Below, in pieces: positions 24,873-35,996 of a stretch of 64,000 nt of DNA. Below the pieces are notes generated by a model, which ran no database searches, had not been told where the DNA came from, and worked only from the letters and a program-made list of their open reading frames with translations. The DNA lies in the NCBI GenBank assembly GCA_963783235.1, contig CAWAMN010000002.1:930001-994000 (forward strand), written 5' to 3'. This stretch comes from Thiohalomonas sp963783235. Lineage in GTDB: Bacteria; Pseudomonadota; Gammaproteobacteria; Thiohalomonadales; Thiohalomonadaceae. Position 1 is the stretch's first letter. Every line of letters begins with the position of its first letter. The position numbers and the translations under genes were made by a program.

Positions 24873-25601
24873 ATGCGCATTCCCCGCATCTACCAGCCGG
24901 TCCCCCTCAGCCCCGGCCAGCACCTGGAACTGGACGCGAACGGTGTAAACCACACCGTGCGCGTCCTGCGGCTCAAACCCGGCGCACCGCTTGTCCTGTT
25001 CAATGGTGAAGGCGGCGAGTTTGATGCCGTACTGCTTGAAGCCGAACGCCGACGCGCGGTCGTGGAGGTGACGACCTCCAGGAAGCCGCAAACCGAGTCG
25101 CCGCTCGCCATCACACTGGTGCAGGGGATCTCCCGCGGCGACCGCATGGACTACACCATTCAGAAGGCAGTGGAACTCGGCGTCACGCGTATCGTTCCCG
25201 TGGTGACCACAAGGACCGTTGTCGACCTGCAGGGGAACCGTCGTGAAAAACGCCGAGATCGCTGGCAGGCCCAGGTCATCGGAGCCTGTGAGCAGTGCGG
25301 CCGTGACCGTATTCCCGTGGTAGAGCCCATCCTGAAACTGAACGATTGGCTGGCGCGGCCGATCGACGGGAAGTGCTGGATACTGGATCACCGTGCCGAG
25401 TCCACTCTTGAGCCGGAAACGGAGATCACCAATGCAGTGTTGCTGATCGGGCCCGAAGGCGGGCTGACCGAGGATGAACGGGAGCTTGCCCTCTCCAAAG
25501 GCTACCGGGGGCTACGGCTGGGTCCCAGGGTCCTGCGCACCGAAACAGCCTCGGTGGTCGCCCTCACCCTCATCCAGAACCGGTGGGGCGACCTCGGCTA
25601 G
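24873..25601 (+). CDS. rsmE: 16S rRNA m3U1498 methyltransferase RsmE
   Basis: 242 residues. It has an N-terminal PUA-like part and a C-terminal SPOUT knot with IGPEGGLTEDE and LGPRVLRTETASV. It methylates N3 of U1498 in 16S rRNA using SAM. It begins 14 bases after metF, so it is probably in the same transcript. Its TAG stop overlaps the first bases of repeat B. Confidence 0.95.
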   Translation: MRIPRIYQPVPLSPGQHLELDANGVNHTVRVLRLKPGAPLVLFNGEGGEFDAVLLEAERRRAVVEVTTSRKPQTESPLAITLVQGISRGDRMDYTIQKAVELGVTRIVPVVTTRTVVDLQGNRREKRRDRWQAQVIGACEQCGRDRIPVVEPILKLNDWLARPIDGKCWILDHRAESTLEPETEITNAVLLIGPEGGLTEDERELALSKGYRGLRLGPRVLRTETASVVALTLIQNRWGDLG

Positions 25602-25753
25602 AGCACCGAACAGATAAAAACCTGGAGGGTGTAAATCATTGATATTGGGGCGTCGGCCGCAGGGATGCGGCCGTCGAGCCTACAGGGATGTGTTTACGGC
25701 GTCAGCAAAATCAATGAGTTGCAGCCACCCCCACGTAACCTGTTCGGTGCTCT
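25600..25753 (+). repeat. Repeat B, copy 1
   Basis: A 154-bp non-coding element bounded by perfect 14-bp terminal inverted repeats AGAGCACCGAACAG / CTGTTCGGTGCTCT. Inside are GGCCGCAGGGATGCGGCC (a hairpin), CGAGCCTACAGGGATGT, and an inner inverted pair around ATCATTGAT / ATCAATGA. A second copy lies at 59678-59832. It begins within the stop codon of rsmE. Confidence 0.88.
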
Positions 25754-25761
25754 GGTGCCGT

Positions 25762-26451
25762 TCACTCCATCGATGCGATGTAGTTGGCCAGCGCCTCGAT
25801 ATCTTCATCGGTCAGGTGTTGCGCCACCTGTTCCATGCGTGCGTTGGTACGTTTGATTTCGTTGGGGTCGCGCTTCGCAGTGGCGTTGTTGCGATAGCGT
25901 TTCAACGTGGTCATTACAAAAAGCTCCTGCTGACCGGCAACGCGCGCATATCCCGCCTCACCTTTGCCATCCAGCCCGTGGCAGTACTGGCAGACGTTTT
26001 TGAATATCTCCTGTCCCTGACGCGCTTTGAGGGGATCGACCTCCTGGTCCCGAGTCACCTTTTGGTTCGAGAAGTAAATGGAGATATTGATTTTATCCTC
26101 CATCGTGAAGTCTTTTGCCAGGGTCTGCATGACAAAATTCTTCCGTCTCCCATCCGCGAACATGTCGAACTGCTCCAGCAGATAGGCCGGGTTCTGCCCC
26201 GCCAGATTGGGAATTTCCGGTCGCTTGCTATTGCCGTCATCGCCATGGCAATGGCTGCAGAAGCTGATGCGTTTATGGCCTTTGGCAATTGCCGCCTCAC
26301 GCTTTTGCGCGTCTCCGTTTACCTTCTCGATGAGCGACAGCAGCCGTTGCCGCTCCTTTAAATGAGCTTCGTCCTGGGCTTTCGCTGATGCGCCGACGAG
26401 AAGGCCCGCCGCTAAGCCCATGGTAATCAATAAGTGCTTCGGTTTGGGCAT
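25762..26451 (-). CDS. Dihaem cytochrome c (c4-like)
   Basis: 229 residues: a signal peptide (LLITMGLAAGLLVGASAKAQ) and two CxxCH haem sites, CSHCH at 65-69 and CQYCH at 154-158. Each lies in a class I cytochrome domain with distal Met candidates. This is the cytochrome c4/c553 arrangement, a periplasmic electron carrier to terminal oxidases. The spacing between the first CxxCH and the N-terminus (about 40 residues of helix) is longer than in typical c4. It sits downstream of the pil-chp cluster on the same strand but is probably unrelated in function. Confidence 0.88.
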   Translation of the reverse strand: MPKPKHLLITMGLAAGLLVGASAKAQDEAHLKERQRLLSLIEKVNGDAQKREAAIAKGHKRISFCSHCHGDDGNSKRPEIPNLAGQNPAYLLEQFDMFADGRRKNFVMQTLAKDFTMEDKINISIYFSNQKVTRDQEVDPLKARQGQEIFKNVCQYCHGLDGKGEAGYARVAGQQELFVMTTLKRYRNNATAKRDPNEIKRTNARMEQVAQHLTDEDIEALANYIASME

Positions 26452-26493
26452 GGGGTGTTTTTCCTAAACCTTGTTTCTTCGAGATCTGATTCA

Positions 26494-27003
26494 TTAGATG
26501 CCTAGCCGCAGCAGCATCTGCTCCAATAAGTCGAGGTCCGGGATGATACCTTCGCCGTCCGGCATTTTCACGTTGCGGAGAACGGCTGAGTGATCGCCGG
26601 TTTCCCGCTTTTCCCCTTCATCCAACGCCTCCTCCCTTACCCAGGTAAGGCGAGGTATACCGGAAGCGGCCATCGCTATAAACGGCAGCTTTGAGTTTCC
26701 GTTCAGCGTGTTGCAGACCACTACCTTCGCGGGCGTGCCGGACGACGGGATGTTGGCAGTAGCGACCAGGCTCTCCATAGCCAGCACCGGAATACTTATC
26801 CCCCGCCAACGCAATAGTCCCAAGAGCCAACCCGGCCCATTGGTCAGCGGTGTCGGTTCACCGAACTCCGTCACTTCCGCCACCGCGGTATTGGGCAAAA
26901 GCAGGGTGCTGCCGTTGAGGGGAATGGAGAGACAACGGATGGCATCCGCACTCTGCTGCTCGGTCAGTTCGCCTGCGGTGTCGATTGCAGTCATCTGCGC
27001 CAT
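26494..27003 (-). CDS. CheW-like protein at the end of the pil-chp cluster (ChpC-type)
   Basis: 169 residues with a CheW-type fold: SIPLNGSTLLLPNTAVAEV, GWLLGLLRWRGISIPVL, FIAMAASGIPRLTWV. The ATG at 27003 lies 4 bases after the chpA stop and has GGAG at 7 bases; a TTG at 27024 would overlap chpA. In P. aeruginosa the CheW homologue ChpC also follows chpA (with ChpB between them), so this is probably its counterpart and couples a receptor to the ChpA kinase. Confidence 0.82.
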   Translation of the reverse strand: MAQMTAIDTAGELTEQQSADAIRCLSIPLNGSTLLLPNTAVAEVTEFGEPTPLTNGPGWLLGLLRWRGISIPVLAMESLVATANIPSSGTPAKVVVCNTLNGNSKLPFIAMAASGIPRLTWVREEALDEGEKRETGDHSAVLRNVKMPDGEGIIPDLDLLEQMLLRLGI

Positions 27004-27007
27004 CCCC

Positions 27008-30000
27008 TCACTCCGTGTTACCAATCAGCGACTCGATATTCTCTATGAGCTCGCCTTCCGAGTAGGGTTTTCCCATATAACGATCGACGCCGATATCCAA
27101 GGCTCTCTGGCGGTGCTTTTCTCCGGTTCGCGAGGTGATCATGATGATCGGGACACCTTTCAACGTTTCCGAATTTCGGATGTGCGTGGCGAGTTCGAAG
27201 CCGTCCATTCGCGGCATTTCGATGTCCAGCAGCATGATGTCCGGGATGGTTTCTTCGAGCACCGCCAAGGCATCGACGCCATCCTTTGCGGCTACCGCTT
27301 GCATGCCGTGGCGTTTAAGCAAACGCTTGGTCACGGCCCGAACCGTGATTGAGTCGTCCACGATCATCACGGTCGGCAGTCGCGAACTCGGCGCGGCACT
27401 CGGTTCCGGCAGCTGCTCGGCCGTATGTCGGTGTGCAAAGCCCCTGCGGATCAGGGCTGGCAGCTCGAGCACGAGGGCGACACTGCCGTCGGCCAGGATG
27501 GTCGCCCCCGAAAGCGACTGGAGGGTACTCAGCTGTGGGCCGAGAGATTTGACCACCACTTCACGACTGCCCTCGATCCGGTCGACGATCAGAGCGATGC
27601 GATGTTCACCGCTTTGGGCCAGGAGAAGGGGTTGCTTGCTCATCTCGGAGGGGGCCGCCGGTTCGTTGATGCCTATCGCCTGACGTAGGTTCATCAGGTC
27701 ATAGGCCTCGCCGAGCCAGGAATAAGCCGGCTCCTTTTGGCGCAAAAGCGCTTCGAGCTCAGCCGGGTCGGCACGCTCGATACCCTGCACGGACAGCAGT
27801 GGTATAGCGAACGTCTCTTCACCGACATGCACAATCAGCGCCCGACTTACCGAAAGGGAGAGCGGCAACCGGATGGTAAATTGCGTCCCTTGCCCGTTCG
27901 CGGAGTCGATGTCCATCGAACCGCTCAATTGACGGATCTCGCTACTGACGACATCCATACCGACGCCGCGCCCCGAGACCTGGGTCAGGGTGGCGGCGGT
28001 CGAGAAACCGGACTCCAGAATAAACTGCATGACTTCATGATCGTCGAGGTCCGCATCGGCCTCCATCAGACCTCGCTCAACGGCCTTCTTGCGCACGGCT
28101 TCGACATCGATTCCCCGTCCATCGTCAAAGACCCGCACCACGACCTCCGCGCCCTCCCGAGCCAAGGCAATCGTGATTGAACCGGTCTCATCCTTGCCGG
28201 CTGCCCGACGCTGCTCGGGCGACTCGATGCCGTGGGCAACAGCGTTGCGAAGCATATGTTCCAGGGGGGCCATCAACCTTTCAACCACGCGCCGGTCCAT
28301 TTCCACCTCGGCGCCCTGGAACTTGAGATTGGCTTTGCGGCCGATTTCCGAACCGGTCTGGCGCACGATGCGACGCAGCCGCGGTGCGTTTTCGACCAGC
28401 GGCACCATCCGCGTCTGCAACAGGTTCTCCTGCAGTTCGGTCGTCACCCGAGCCTGCTGCAGGAGCAGCGTTTCCGATTCGCGCCCGATCTCGGTCATCA
28501 TCTCTTCGATCGAGCGTATGTCGCTCAAGCTCTCCATCATGGCCCGGGAGAGCTGCTGCATGTTCGTGAAGCGGTCGAATTCCAGAGGATCGAAGTCCTC
28601 GTACTTCTCGCCGGTTTCCTGATAACGGGCTGAGATCTGCGCCTCGGTTTCGATATCAAACTGGCGCAGCTGGTTGCGAAGTCGGTCTATGGTTTCGTCC
28701 AGCTCGCCGATACTGGAGCCGAATGAATTCAGCCGCTGCTCGACGCGCGAACGATAGATACTGACTTCGCCGGCATAGTTGACGAGATTATCCATAAGAT
28801 CGCGCCGGACACGCACCATCTCGTGCTGGATACGCGCCGCTCGTCGGCGGTTGTCGCCCTCGTCCGCATCATCCTTTTCCCGGTTTCCGACGTGACGGGC
28901 GATTAGCTCTTTCAGGCTGTCGATGAGGTCCTGGACACCCCTGAGCGGCAGATCACGCTGCTGCTGCTCCACGAGCACCAGGAGGCGTTCATGAACCAAG
29001 TGCATCAACCCGAAAAGTTCATCGGATACCGGAACATGTCCGTCACGCACTTCGGAGAGCAGAATCCCGGATACGGCAGCGATATCGGCCAGGTTCTTAA
29101 CCTCGGCATCGCGGGCCAACTGTTCCAGACGGTTACCGGTGCCCGCCAAGGCTTCATGCCGTTTAAGGTCGCCCGGGGCGCCCTGCCAGCTTTTCAGCTC
29201 GGCACCGAACTGTTCAGCCAGTTGCATCGCTTCCGAGTCGAAGCCGGTATCGCGTTCGACTTCCGTCGGGCCGGTCTTCCCTTTTTCCGAACCGGCGTCC
29301 TCCGCTGTGGGCTCCTCGAATGAAGCCTCCAGCGTTGGGGCCTCTGTCTCGGCACGCGCTTCCGAAGGGCGAAGCAATTCGCTGATTCGCCGGGTCAGGT
29401 CCTCAGCCGGAGTCACGGGACGGTGCTCCCAAACCTGCTCCAGCATGTTCGACAGCCTGTCGTGAGCCGACTGGATCGCTTCCAGCAGTTCAGGGGCCAC
29501 CCGGACACGATTCTCAACCAGCGCTTCGAATGCGGATTCGAGGGCGTGACCCAGATCGCCGATAGCGCCCACGCCCGCCATGCGGGCACTGCCTTTCAGG
29601 GTGTGCAACTCGCGCTGGAGCGACTGGACCAGTGAGTGATCGCCGGGGGTTTCGAGCCACGCCTGCAGTGTCTGTTCACTACTGTCGAGGATCTCGCGTC
29701 CCTCTTCCAGGAAGAGGTCAAGGAGTTCGGGGTCGCGGTTATCCTGCTCATCGTGGCCGGCATCTTCCGGTATCGGGGCCGCCGGCTCCGGAACGTCCCG
29801 TTTAGTTTGCGCCGGCGTTTCGCCTTTTGCCGCCGCCTCGATGCGTGCGACGAGGTCATCGTCGGCCTCGGCCGGGCGCCCGCCACGAACCTGTTCGAGC
29901 ATCGCCACGAGTCTGTCGTGGCCAAGTTGAAGTTCGCCCAGCAGGGCTCACCGGGTGACAATCGCCCTTCAGCGACCGCCTCGAAAACGGATTCCAGCTG

Positions 30001-33000
30001 GTGAGCCAGATCACCCACTGCAACGATTCCAGCCAAACGTGCACTCCCTTTGAGGGTATGCAACTGGCGTTGCAGCTCCTGGACAGCTGACCGATCGTCG
30101 GGGCGCCGGGTCCAGTTCTGAAGTGTCTGCTCGCTCGAATCGAGAATTTCCCCTCCCTCTTCCAGGAAGAGGTCGACCAGCTCCGCTTCTTCATCCTCGT
30201 GATCGGTGATCTCTGCCGGGGTGGACTCAGGCTGCTCGGCCTCCGGGCCCGTGTCTTCGCTCGCCGGTGCAATCCACTCGTCCGGTAAACTACTGAGCCA
30301 TTCATCCACCGTGCTTTCGGCCTCGGAGACCGTATCGCCCGGTGCCGGGGTTTGCTCGGTGGTTGCGATTGGGGAGTCTTCCCCTTCCCCATGGCTCGGA
30401 CTTGAGGGCTCTGCGGTTCCGATGCCCGTGCCCGGGGCGTCATCCCCGCTGGTTGTCGAGGTTGGGGCGGCAAACGTTCCGTCGTCGAGGGCTCTACCAA
30501 TCTCATCGGATCCCGACTCGAGTTCGAGACCCGGTGGCGAAACGTGCGGGCTGTCGGCATCATCCTCCTCAGCCAGTGCCGCCAGCCCTGCGTCCGGATG
30601 GCCCTGCTTCTCCAGGTGGCGGACCGAGGCGTAAAGGGCTTCGGCTCGAGATTGCAGCTCCCCGGCCGAGGGCAATGGAGATGAAGGGTCATGCAGCTGT
30701 GCAAGAACGCCGGCGATGAGATCGCGGCTCTCTTCGATGACGAGAATGCCTTCCTCGCTCAGGGGCTGATGGGCAGTCTGAAGTGCCTTGGCGTATTTTT
30801 CCAACGCGTCGGCGATACCGGCCGCATCGACCACGCCGGCGATCCGGGAGCTGCCCTTTAGCGTATGCAGCGCACGGATCAGCGGTTCGTTGGCATAGCG
30901 CACGCCTTCGGAGCGGTACTCCTCCAGGAACCGGTCAATGGCAGCGAGGTGCTCAGCCGCTTCCTTTGCATAGATCTCCAGCAGCTTCGAGATCCGCATG
31001 AATGCTCAATTGCGGCGCCGCAGGCGCGTCCCCTGCCGGCTCTGCCGGCCGTTCCACTTCATCGGGAAGCGCGGGGATGTCGCCCCCGGCGAGCGCACCA
31101 GCGGCGTCTGCCAGCGACTGCACATCGGTATCGGGAGTGGAACCGGTTCGGAATTGCTCCACAAGCTGAGGAATGATCCGCTCGGCGCGATGCAAAAAGT
31201 CGAACATGACAGGACCGGGCTCGACCACCCCGTCGATGACCCTGTTGAGCATGTCTTCGACAGACCAGGCGAACTCGCCCAGTTCGGTCGCACCGACCAG
31301 TCGGCCACTGCCTTTCAGGGTGTGGTAAGAGCGTCGATAGTCGGCGAGGACGGCGTGGTCCGAGGGGTTGGCTTCCCACCGAGGGAGCAGGTTGGTGATT
31401 TTTTCCAGCTCCTCCCCGGCCTCCTCCAGAAACACCGCTGTGATCTCGTCGTCGAGCTCATCATCCTCCTCGGCAACCGTCGCCATGGTCGGCTCGGCGG
31501 CCCCCCCGGTCTGCGGATGGCCGTCGTCCGCAACCGCCTCTTCAGTGACGGAACCGGTCGAATCACCCGCCGCCACTCCAACGGCCTCACCGGCAACCAT
31601 CTCCTCCGGGAGCTCGTCGGTCGGATAGCCCAGCGCGGCCAGGGCGTTTTCAGCGACATCCAGAACGGAAGCAGGATGCACGCGGCTCTGGATGAATGCC
31701 TCCAGATAGTACTCGACACTCATCACCGCATCGGCCAGACGATCAAGCCGATCCGTTTCGGGAACAGCGCCCCCATTCAGGATCTCATCGCGCACGTAGG
31801 CGGCGGAGGCTTGAAGGATTCTGGCGACGCGGGAATATGAAAGGAGGTTCAGGCTTCCCACCAGACGATGGAAATCATCGGGAAGCGAACTCAGTAGTGC
31901 GGTATCGGCGGGTGACTCCAGATAATCCGAGAGCAACTCGCGCACCCGGATCAGATCGCCCAATGCCTCTTTCATTACCTGCCGAACGCCGCGCAGGTGT
32001 TCGGCTTCCGGGGATTCGTCGCCCGCATGCTCCCCGGCATCGTCCGCCTTTTCGATCGGGCCGCTCGAGCCCCAGTCCTGGAGGGTGGATTCCACCAGCA
32101 GCAGGGAGCCTGCCACCCCCATCAATACCTCATCATCGGGCGTCAACTCACCCTGGCGAATGCGCCCAAGTACCTCCACCTGCTCTTCCAGAGCCCGCTG
32201 CAACTGCACCTGCCGTAGAAGATCGAGCGTATCGGCCAGGCGCCGCAATCCATCACCGATGGGCGCGAGGCCTTCCAGATCATCCCTCTGACCGCGCACG
32301 AAGACGTCGAGCATATCTTTGACATGTGACAGCTCTTCCATGACATCGGCGGCGACCGTCTTCTTGAGCTCCGCGGTCAATCCCGCCGATAGACCGTCGC
32401 CCTGGAAAAAGCCATCGAGCCCAAAGGCCTCTTTGACACCCGCCACCAGCGCACTACCTGCCGTTGCGCGACCGACGTGAAACAGAAGCACACGCGTCAG
32501 CGCCTGGACGTTTTCGGGGCTGACCTCCGTCTCCCCTTTCTGGGCCAGGTACTTGACCAGCTGTTCCACCTTGCCGAGCAGGTGCTTGACCTCCCGGGAG
32601 GCGTCCAGGCCACCTTCACGCAAGGCATCGACAAGCGCCGAGGCGGCCCAGAGAGCCTGCCGAACAGAGGCGTCGGCGGCAATCTTGAAGAGTGCGTCGA
32701 GGACCTTATGGAGCGTTTGCAGGCTGGCCGCGGCTTCTCGGTCGCGGAGCAGGTTTGCAAGTGCGGTTTGGTAGTAGGGACGGGCCTTGTGGGCGACGGC
32801 CTGAAGATCACCCGCCGATTCCCGACTCGGAGGCTGAACGCTGAGGTCGGGGTGGAAAACCGATAATTCGGACCATTCGGTTTCCCCACGCAACCGGCGC
32901 ATATCGTTCACCAGCGGCAAGAGGGGCAGGAGGGTGTCCGGGCGCCCGCTTTGCAGTGCATCGAGATAGTCAGGCAGCTGCAAGATGGCGCGCATCAGCG

Positions 33001-33283
33001 CCTCCTCGACCTTTTCGTGATCGACCTCGCCAAGTTCGCCACGCCTTAGCGCCAGCGCCAGGGCTTCGGCTTCCGCCAAAAACTGCGTGGCGGCAGAGAG
33101 CTCGACCATCTGCAGGATGCGGTGCACCTGATGCAGGGCATCGACACACCCGTCCAGCTGGGCGGCATCCTCAGGCGCTTCGGAGAAAGCCTCCAGTGCC
33201 TGGCGGGCACCCTTTAATGTCTCGTCGAGCTCACCCTTGATCCAGGCGAGGGTGCTGACGTCGAATGTTTCAGCTGTCTGCAT
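27008..33283 (-). CDS. chpA: ChpA/PilL hybrid histidine kinase, broken by two one-base frameshifts
   Basis: Read through, about 2,090 residues. The FimL-like N-terminal domain lies at about 33280-32000. Four Hpt domains have HTLKG motifs near 31320, 30860, 30050 and 29600. The CheA-type dimerisation and ATPase core (NAVAHGI, DDGRGID) is at about 28800-28000, the CheW domain at about 27850-27550, and a receiver (IVDDS, LLDIEMPRMDG, GKPYS) at 27370-27020. It phosphorylates PilG and PilH to control pilus-driven motility and, in Pseudomonas, cAMP. Frame breaks are near 30985 (one extra base) and 29944-29946 (one base missing in a G3 run). Each side is well conserved, so sequencing error is likely; the ATG at 30999 could alternatively start a second polypeptide. 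Confidence 0.88.
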
Positions 33284-33326
33284 GGGGCGGTCGTATCCCG
33301 CGTTCGCCTAGTTCGTCACCAACCGT

Positions 33327-35378
33327 TCAGACCGGCAACTTGAAGCCGGAGACCGATTTCTTCAGGTCGTCCGCCAGTTCCGCCAAATTGCCGATAGAGG
33401 CTGCGGTCTGGTTGGTGCCTTCTGATGTCTGGGTCGTGATCTCCTGGATGACGTTCATGGTGTCGGTAATATTGACCGCCGAACCCGCCTGCTCTCTGGT
33501 GGCATCGGTGATGTTGTGGATGAGATCGGCCAGACGGGTCGATACGTGCTCGATTTCGCCCAGAGCCGAACCGGCGTCCTCGGCCAGTTTGGCGCCGGCG
33601 ACCACGCCCGAGGTACTCTGCTCCATGGAGATGACCGCCTCGTTGGTATCGGTCTGGATCGTTTTTACCAACGCTTCGATCTGCTTGGTGGCATCCGCCG
33701 AACGTTCCGCCAGGCGCTGCACCTCGTCCGCGACCACCGCAAAACCGCGCCCGGCTTCGCCGGCCATAGCCGCCTGGATTGCGGCATTCAGAGCCAGGAT
33801 GTTGGTTTGCTCTGCGATATCGTTGATCAGCCCCACGGTATCGCCGATCTCCTGCGAACTTTCACCCAGGCGCTTGATACGTTTGGAGGTTTCCTGGATC
33901 TGTTCACGGATGGAGTCCATACCATCGATGGTGTTCTGTACCGCAGAGGATCCCTTTTTGGCGATCGCCACCGACCGCTGGGACTCTTCGGCCAGCTGAT
34001 CCGCGTTGGTCGATACGCCTTCGATGGAAACGGCCATTTCCTTGATTTTCGAGGAGGCCGAGGAGATCTCGTGAGCCTGTCGCTCCGATGCCTCGGTCAG
34101 GTGGTTGGCCGTCGCGCGCGACTGATCGGCCGCCTGACTGACCTGCGTGGCGGTGTCATTGATGGCCGCAACCAGGGTGCGGAGTGCTTCGATGGCGTAG
34201 TTGACGGAGTCGGCGATGGCCCCGGTGATGTCTTCGGTCACCGTGGCGTTGACCGTCAAGTCACCGTCGGCAAGGTCGCCCATTTCGTCAAGCAGTCGCA
34301 TGATCGCCTGCTGGTTGCGCTGATTATGCTCTTCGGTGGTACGCCGCTCGGCTTCCGTGTGTGCCAGTCGCACCTCGCCCTCACGCTTGAGCTTGTACCC
34401 CAGCATGAGCAAGAGCAGCAGTGCGATTACACCAAAGATGTTACCGACCATCGAATTGACGGGCCGGTTGTCGATGTGGGTCAGGTAGGCGTCTTCGAGT
34501 TTCGTCAGTGCCTGCAGGAGAGGTTCACTGGTAGTCAGCACGGTTTGAGCCGCCTCGGAAACCTCGAACATCTCGGGACTGGATTCGAGAATGGCGCTCA
34601 CCTGCTCTCCAAACTGGGAGAACAGACTCGCAACCTCTTCCAGTTTGCTTCGCACCTCGGCGTCCTGAACCCGCTCGATCCCCAGTTCCCCATTACCTTC
34701 GAGCATGCCGTTGACGACGCTGCCGAACAGATTGGCGTCACGACCGAAGCGGTCGGCGGCTGTTACGGCGCCGGCATCGCCCTCCAGAATACGGTTGATG
34801 TTATTGATGATGCGCTGACTGAGCATCAGCTGGCGGCTGGCCAGGTAGATTTGCGCTCGGGGGGCGTTCTTATCGGTCATCAGCGTCGCGACTTCATCGG
34901 TGAGCGCGAGCAGATTGGAAGCGTTGTCGTTGATGTTCTGCACGATGCCGCGCAGCTCCGTGACCACCGAACCGCTCTTGACGATGGTATTGATATTGGT
35001 GTCGAAGCGCTCCCAAAGGTGAGAGACCCGTCCGAGCTCTTCACTGACATCATTCGGCGAAGGGGGCATGCCGGTCTCGGGGTCACCGGCCTGCAGGAGC
35101 TGAAGCGCTGTCGCGAACCGATCACGATAGGCCTTCAGTTGGGAGTATGTTTCCGCCTCCCCCCGTGTCGCCTGGCCGGCAAATTTCGTGATCTGCTGTG
35201 AAAGAACCCGCTGTTGACCGAGCAGGCCGATGTACTCCTTGTCGTTGGTGTCCTGGATACCAACGCGCCAGGAGACCAAGCCCATCAGCCCCACGAAAAC
35301 GAGCAGCAGGATGATAAGGACGGCAAGGCCCTTTCCCCCAGTGGCATTCGGGCCCTTATCTCTACCCTTCAAACTCAT
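33327..35378 (-). CDS. pilJ: PilJ, methyl-accepting chemoreceptor for twitching motility
   Basis: 683 residues, matching the P. aeruginosa protein in length. TM1 is near residues 15-37 (LAVLIILLLVFVGLMGLVSW); a periplasmic PilJ-type ligand region follows, then TM2 near 305-325. The cytoplasmic HAMP and signalling domain has the receptor tip NILALNAAIQAAMAGEAGRG. It activates ChpA through the CheW-like PilI. The start is the ATG at 35378 with GGAG upstream; upstream in-frame codons lack homology. It lies between pilI and chpA. The methyltransferase gene pilK usual at this place in Pseudomonas is absent. Confidence 0.95.
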   Translation of the reverse strand: MSLKGRDKGPNATGGKGLAVLIILLLVFVGLMGLVSWRVGIQDTNDKEYIGLLGQQRVLSQQITKFAGQATRGEAETYSQLKAYRDRFATALQLLQAGDPETGMPPSPNDVSEELGRVSHLWERFDTNINTIVKSGSVVTELRGIVQNINDNASNLLALTDEVATLMTDKNAPRAQIYLASRQLMLSQRIINNINRILEGDAGAVTAADRFGRDANLFGSVVNGMLEGNGELGIERVQDAEVRSKLEEVASLFSQFGEQVSAILESSPEMFEVSEAAQTVLTTSEPLLQALTKLEDAYLTHIDNRPVNSMVGNIFGVIALLLLLMLGYKLKREGEVRLAHTEAERRTTEEHNQRNQQAIMRLLDEMGDLADGDLTVNATVTEDITGAIADSVNYAIEALRTLVAAINDTATQVSQAADQSRATANHLTEASERQAHEISSASSKIKEMAVSIEGVSTNADQLAEESQRSVAIAKKGSSAVQNTIDGMDSIREQIQETSKRIKRLGESSQEIGDTVGLINDIAEQTNILALNAAIQAAMAGEAGRGFAVVADEVQRLAERSADATKQIEALVKTIQTDTNEAVISMEQSTSGVVAGAKLAEDAGSALGEIEHVSTRLADLIHNITDATREQAGSAVNITDTMNVIQEITTQTSEGTNQTAASIGNLAELADDLKKSVSGFKLPV

Positions 35379-35446
35379 TGCTCCGGCTCCTAAAGAAATT
35401 CCTGAAAACGAAAAAGCGCGTGTCCTCCGGGCTCGGACAAGTCCCG

Positions 35447-35989
35447 TCAGGCGGCGACGTGCATGAATTCGTCGCTCTGTATCAGGGCATGCAGGTCCGC
35501 GCTGCCCCATATTTCATGGTTTTGACGATAAACGCCGTTGATGAAAGGGCGAATGAACGCCGGAACGGCTCCGGCGTCATCGCTGAAGTCTTCATCGAGA
35601 AAGTGGCGCAGGCCGAAAACCTCATCCACCAGCAGCCCGGCGCTCACGGTACCGTTGTCGACTGCCAGCACCCGTGCATTCTGCCGTATGGGCGTCGATT
35701 CGCCCAAGAGCAGGCCCTTCAGATCGGTCACGGGCAACAGATTGCCGCGGACATTGGCAATCCCTTTCATCCATGTTTTGGCCCCCGGAACCCGGGTCAG
35801 TACGGGAGAGGTCAGGATCTCCCGAATGACCCCCAGGGGCGCCACCAGCCGCGCATCACCGACGCGAAAGCCGATACCTGCCCAGGTGGTCTGAATCTCG
35901 AGCTGCTCGGGCAGGCCCTGGGCGTTGGCCCGGCTGCGTCGCTCGATGTCCCTGAGCAGCTCAAAGATGGTTCCGGTGTCCGCAGACAT
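35447..35989 (-). CDS. pilI: PilI, CheW-like coupling protein
   Basis: 180 residues, CheW domain: GIGFRVGDARLVAPLGVIREIL, RVPGAKTWMKGIANVRGNLL, and VLAVDNGTVSAGLLVDEVFGL. It couples PilJ to ChpA. The ATG at 35989 lies 7 bases after the pilH stop; a TTG at 36007 would overlap pilH. It is part of pilGHIJ-chpA. Confidence 0.92.
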   Translation of the reverse strand: MSADTGTIFELLRDIERRSRANAQGLPEQLEIQTTWAGIGFRVGDARLVAPLGVIREILTSPVLTRVPGAKTWMKGIANVRGNLLPVTDLKGLLLGESTPIRQNARVLAVDNGTVSAGLLVDEVFGLRHFLDEDFSDDAGAVPAFIRPFINGVYRQNHEIWGSADLHALIQSDEFMHVAA

Positions 35990-35996
35990 ATCGCTA

